From an uncultured Atopobiaceae bacterium (GTDB lineage Bacteria > Actinomycetota > Coriobacteriia > Coriobacteriales > Atopobiaceae): DNA of 8,478 nucleotides. The notes under the pieces are model-generated. The model was not told the origin of the DNA, ran no database searches, and was given only the letters and a program-made list of their open reading frames with translations. Numbering within the stretch: position 1 is the stretch's first letter; the number at the start of each line of letters is the position of its first letter. Both the position numbers and the translations under genes were made by a program. The stretch is from NCBI GenBank assembly GCA_947626465.1, contig CANQSI010000036.1, positions 1-8,478 on the forward strand, written 5' to 3'. Shown one piece after another: positions 6,787 through 8,478 of this stretch.

Positions 6787-7504
6787 CACGCTCCCCCGCA
6801 TGGCCAGCACCCTCGCCAGCCTGAGCGTCATAGGCCTCTACCTGCGCTTCGAGCTCAGCTTCCTCTTCCAAGGCTTCCCCGTCGATGAGGTCGGGGGATG
6901 CATCCTCGCCCGCAAGGCCAAGCGACGTGCCCGAGAGGCGCTCCACGATGAACTTCCGCGTGGCCTCATCCGGCGCAAATTCCTCGAGCGGCGGAAGGTC
7001 CTTCGTCGTCTTCAACCCAAAGCGCTCGAGGAAGCGCCTCGTCGTGCCATAGAGGATCGGCTGTCCGGGCGAGGTGTCGCGTCCCACCTCGCGCACGAGG
7101 CCCTTGTCCACCAGCGAGGAAATGGTGCCATCGGAATTCACGCCGCGAATGGCGCGCACGCCGTCGCGCGTGAGCGGCTGGAGGTAGGCGATCACCGCGA
7201 GCGTCTCGAGGGCGGCTTGGGTGAGCTTCCTCGTGTCCCACGAGAGCACGAGCTTCTCCACCGCCTCGTGGTACGCGGGCGGCGTGAAGAGGCGCCAGCC
7301 ACCCGCCACTTCCCGAAGCGCGATGCCCCGACCCTTGTCCGCGTACTCAGCGGAAAGGTCGGAGAGCGCTTCCACCACCTCGCCCGGCGTCGCATCGAGC
7401 ACGCGCGCGAAGTCGGTGGCAGGCGTGGGATCGGTGGAGACGAGGAGCATCGCCTCAATCGCGCCCTTGAGCGAACCCCTCTCCAGCTGGTCAAGATCGT
7501 CCAT
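6773..7504 (-). CDS. scpB: Segregation and condensation protein B
   Basis: ScpB is the dimeric winged-helix (kite) subunit that, with ScpA, completes the SMC condensin complex on the nucleoid. The 243-residue product has two winged-helix domains: the first spans about 9-85 and contains GGWRLFT (68-74). The second carries the family signature LTQAALETLAVIAYLQP (94-110), TRDGVRAIRGVNSD (112-125), and GQPILYGTTRRFLERFGL (147-164) followed by DLPPLEEF. After about residue 190 the protein continues in a non-conserved tail rich in Glu and Ala (DGEALEEEAELEAQVEA) and Gly, longer than in many ScpB proteins. The ATG is preceded by GAGGGG (7513-7518) eight bases upstream, inside scpA. Only two bases separate it from the scpA stop, as expected for partners made together. 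Confidence 0.96.
   Translation of the reverse strand: MDDLDQLERGSLKGAIEAMLLVSTDPTPATDFARVLDATPGEVVEALSDLSAEYADKGRGIALREVAGGWRLFTPPAYHEAVEKLVLSWDTRKLTQAALETLAVIAYLQPLTRDGVRAIRGVNSDGTISSLVDKGLVREVGRDTSPGQPILYGTTRRFLERFGLKTTKDLPPLEEFAPDEATRKFIVERLSGTSLGLAGEDASPDLIDGEALEEEAELEAQVEAYDAQAGEGAGHAGERDGGR
6791..6797 (-). promoter_or_regulatory. Shine-Dalgarno of rluB
   Basis: GGGGGAG within the last codons of scpB, 4 bases before the ATG at 6786. No comparable purine run lies at proper distance from the alternative ATG at 6750, so this site decides the start. Confidence 0.6.
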
Positions 7505-7506
7505 GG

Positions 7507-8313
7507 TCAGATCCCCTCTTCCCAGAGGTGGGAATCGGCTTCGTAGGGCTTGGCGTCGGGCAGGCGCTCAACGTCGATCTCGCCGAAGGCGCGACGCTGG
7601 TGGATGTCGATGGAGCCGAGCTTGTAGAGCTCGAGCACGGCGAGAAGCGTGACCACCACGTCTTCCGGATCGTCGTTTCCTTGCAAGAGCTCGGAGAACG
7701 TCGTCTTCGGGTTTGCCTGCGTGAAGCGATCGACCGCGCTCGTGGTGATCGACACGGGCAACCTCGGCGGCGCCACGTGGTCTGCCTCGAGAAGGAACGT
7801 CTGTCGCCTTCCCATGAGATCCGCCGCGATGACCGCGAGCCCCCGCAGGGTGGTGTCTGCGAGGAAGTCCGGCATGAGGCCGAGATACTCGGCATCCGGA
7901 CCGGCCGTGCGCACGTGCATTTGCGCCTCGACCTCTCCCCTCGCCTCGAGTGCGGCGGCCGCTTGGCGAAACTGACGATAGGAGAGCAGGCGCGCGATGA
8001 GCACGTCGCGGGAGGTTTCGGCATCGAGCGCCTCCTCGATCTCCTCGGGCGAAAGCTCGATGGATGAGCGCTTTCCATTGAAGTTCGCGGGAAGGAGCGA
8101 TGCCGCCTTGAGGGCGAGGAGCGAGGCGGCCACGTCCATGAAGTCGCTCGCCACTTCGAGGTCGAGCTCCCCCATGGCATCAACCTCGGCGAGGTATTGG
8201 TCGGCCAGCTCGGCGATGGAGATCGCGCCCACGTCCACCTTCTGGCGCGACACGAGGGCGAGGAGGAGGTCGAAGGGGCCGTCAAAGACGTCTGTCCTCA
8301 CGCGCCACGCCAT
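7507..8313 (-). CDS. scpA: Segregation and condensation protein A (kleisin)
   Basis: ScpA is the bacterial kleisin, bridging the two SMC heads and binding a ScpB dimer. The 268-residue product has the N-terminal domain FDGPFDLLLALVSRQKVDV (10-28) with SIAELADQYL (32-41), the SDFMDVAASLLALKAASLLP helix (56-75) that contacts the SMC neck, a charged middle region where ScpB binds, and the C-terminal winged helix (about 203-250) with VVVTLLAVLELYKLGSIDIHQ (219-239) and FGEIDVERL, which contacts the SMC cap. ATG at 8313 was chosen because GAGGGGAGG lies directly upstream and the conserved FDGPFDLLL begins at residue 10. A GTG at 8346 would add eleven residues but has no ribosome binding site. It is the first protein gene after the tRNA and appears to head the operon. 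smc itself is not in this window. Confidence 0.95.
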   Translation of the reverse strand: MAWRVRTDVFDGPFDLLLALVSRQKVDVGAISIAELADQYLAEVDAMGELDLEVASDFMDVAASLLALKAASLLPANFNGKRSSIELSPEEIEEALDAETSRDVLIARLLSYRQFRQAAAALEARGEVEAQMHVRTAGPDAEYLGLMPDFLADTTLRGLAVIAADLMGRRQTFLLEADHVAPPRLPVSITTSAVDRFTQANPKTTFSELLQGNDDPEDVVVTLLAVLELYKLGSIDIHQRRAFGEIDVERLPDAKPYEADSHLWEEGI

Positions 8314-8316
8314 GGT

Positions 8317-8325
8317 CCTCCCCTC
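8317..8325 (-). promoter_or_regulatory. Shine-Dalgarno of scpA
   Basis: GAGGGGAGG ends 3 bases before the ATG at 8313. The distance from the internal GAGGGG to the ATG is 6 bases, a normal spacing. It supports the ATG against the upstream GTG. Confidence 0.65.
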
Positions 8326-8360
8326 GCGTTTCACGAGCTTGCCCACAGTCTAGCAAGCAA

Positions 8361-8391
8361 GCAGGCCACGGCTTCCTTGGCCATGGCCTGC
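8361..8391 (-). terminator. Stem-loop after the tRNA, possible terminator or attenuator
   Basis: On the minus strand a 12-base arm GCAGGCCATGGC pairs with GCCGTGGCCTGC around a 7-base loop CAAGGAA, with one T-G wobble and no mismatch. It starts 9 bases after the tRNA CCA end and is followed by TTGCTTGCT, an interrupted T-tract. This fits a weak intrinsic terminator or a partially read-through attenuator, as well as a processing signal. On the plus strand no T-run follows, so minus-strand function is favoured. The rest of the 8314-8400 gap shows no convincing -35/-10 pair, so scpA may depend on read-through from the tRNA transcript. Confidence 0.55.
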
Positions 8392-8400
8392 CTCATAGTC

Positions 8401-8476
8401 TGGTGGGCCCAGCAGGATTCGAACCTGCAATCCAGGGATTATGAGTCCCCTGCGTTAACCGTTGCGCCATAGGCCC
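8401..8476 (-). tRNA. tRNA with CAU anticodon, probably tRNA-Ile2 (lysidine-type); elongator Met is the alternative
   Basis: The minus strand folds into a complete cloverleaf. The acceptor stem GGGCCTA pairs with TGGGCCC (one T-G wobble), discriminator A, with an encoded CCA (8401-8403). The D arm contains GG in its loop. The anticodon stem GGGGA/TCCCT encloses the loop CTCATAA with anticodon CAT at 8441-8443. The T stem GCAGG/CCTGC surrounds TTCGAAT. It is not an initiator: position 1-72 is a G-C pair and the three G-C pairs next to the anticodon loop are lacking. C4-G69 and C5-G68, which TilS uses to tell tRNA-Ile2 from tRNA-Met, are both present, and G27-T43 wobble plus GACTCATAATC match E. 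coli tRNA-Ile2. If so, C34 becomes lysidine and the tRNA reads AUA. The tRNA call is firm; the isotype is inferred. Confidence 0.95.
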
Positions 8477-8478
8477 TC

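Noticed and set aside
8197..8472. Plus-strand open frame running from opposite scpA into the tRNA
   Set aside because: Part of its translation is simply the complement of the tRNA, a well-known source of spurious predicted proteins.
8401..8476. Initiator tRNA-fMet
   Set aside because: It has a paired G1-C72 and lacks the three consecutive G-C pairs beside the anticodon loop that mark initiators.
1..8478. CRISPR arrays, insertion sequences, toxin-antitoxin or defence genes
   Set aside because: No direct repeat arrays, terminal inverted repeats, transposase motifs or compositional break were seen; all space is taken by housekeeping genes.

Overview
This is a densely packed, GC-rich bacterial chromosome segment. 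It holds eight complete protein-coding genes and one truncated one, all on the minus strand, preceded on that strand by a tRNA gene. Read in the direction of transcription (right to left) the order is: tRNA with CAU anticodon (probably the lysidine-type tRNA-Ile2), a hairpin, scpA, scpB, an RluB-type 23S rRNA pseudouridine synthase, a cytidylate kinase fused to a PlsC-type acyltransferase, ispH, der (engA), plsY, gpsA, and the first 79 codons of rpe, which runs off the left edge.

Organism: gene content and order mix two known themes. The scpA-scpB-rluB-cmk run is typical of Actinobacteria and Firmicutes, and cmk-plsC-ispH and der-plsY-gpsA are Firmicutes-like runs. With the high GC content, frequent GTG starts and the cmk-plsC fusion, I infer a high-GC Gram-positive, most likely of the class Coriobacteriia (Eggerthella/Slackia-like). 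This is inference from order and composition, and no genus can be assigned.

Layout: 8401-8476 is the tRNA. 8314-8400 is the longest gap (87 bases) and contains a 12-bp stem-loop that may terminate or attenuate transcription from the tRNA side. From 8313 to position 1 the genes are nearly continuous. Every junction is either an overlap of 1-19 bases or a gap of 1-42 bases, with Shine-Dalgarno sequences often inside the preceding gene. This points to one polycistronic unit with translational coupling. No stretch over 300 bases lacks a gene.

How the genes fit together: scpA and scpB supply the non-SMC condensin subunits for chromosome segregation. rluB and der act on the large ribosomal subunit. 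The left half is a phospholipid set: GpsA makes sn-glycerol 3-phosphate, PlsY acylates position 1, the PlsC domain acylates position 2 to phosphatidic acid, and the Cmk domain on the same polypeptide phosphorylates CMP, the by-product of CDP-diacylglycerol use. IspH makes the isoprenoid precursors IPP and DMAPP, and Rpe belongs to the pentose phosphate pathway.

I found no exotic or mobile system. The points most worth a second look are the Cmk-PlsC fusion with Glu in place of Asp in its HX4D motif, the roughly 95-residue acidic tail on PlsY, the Ile2-like identity of the CAU tRNA, and the hairpin between the tRNA and scpA.
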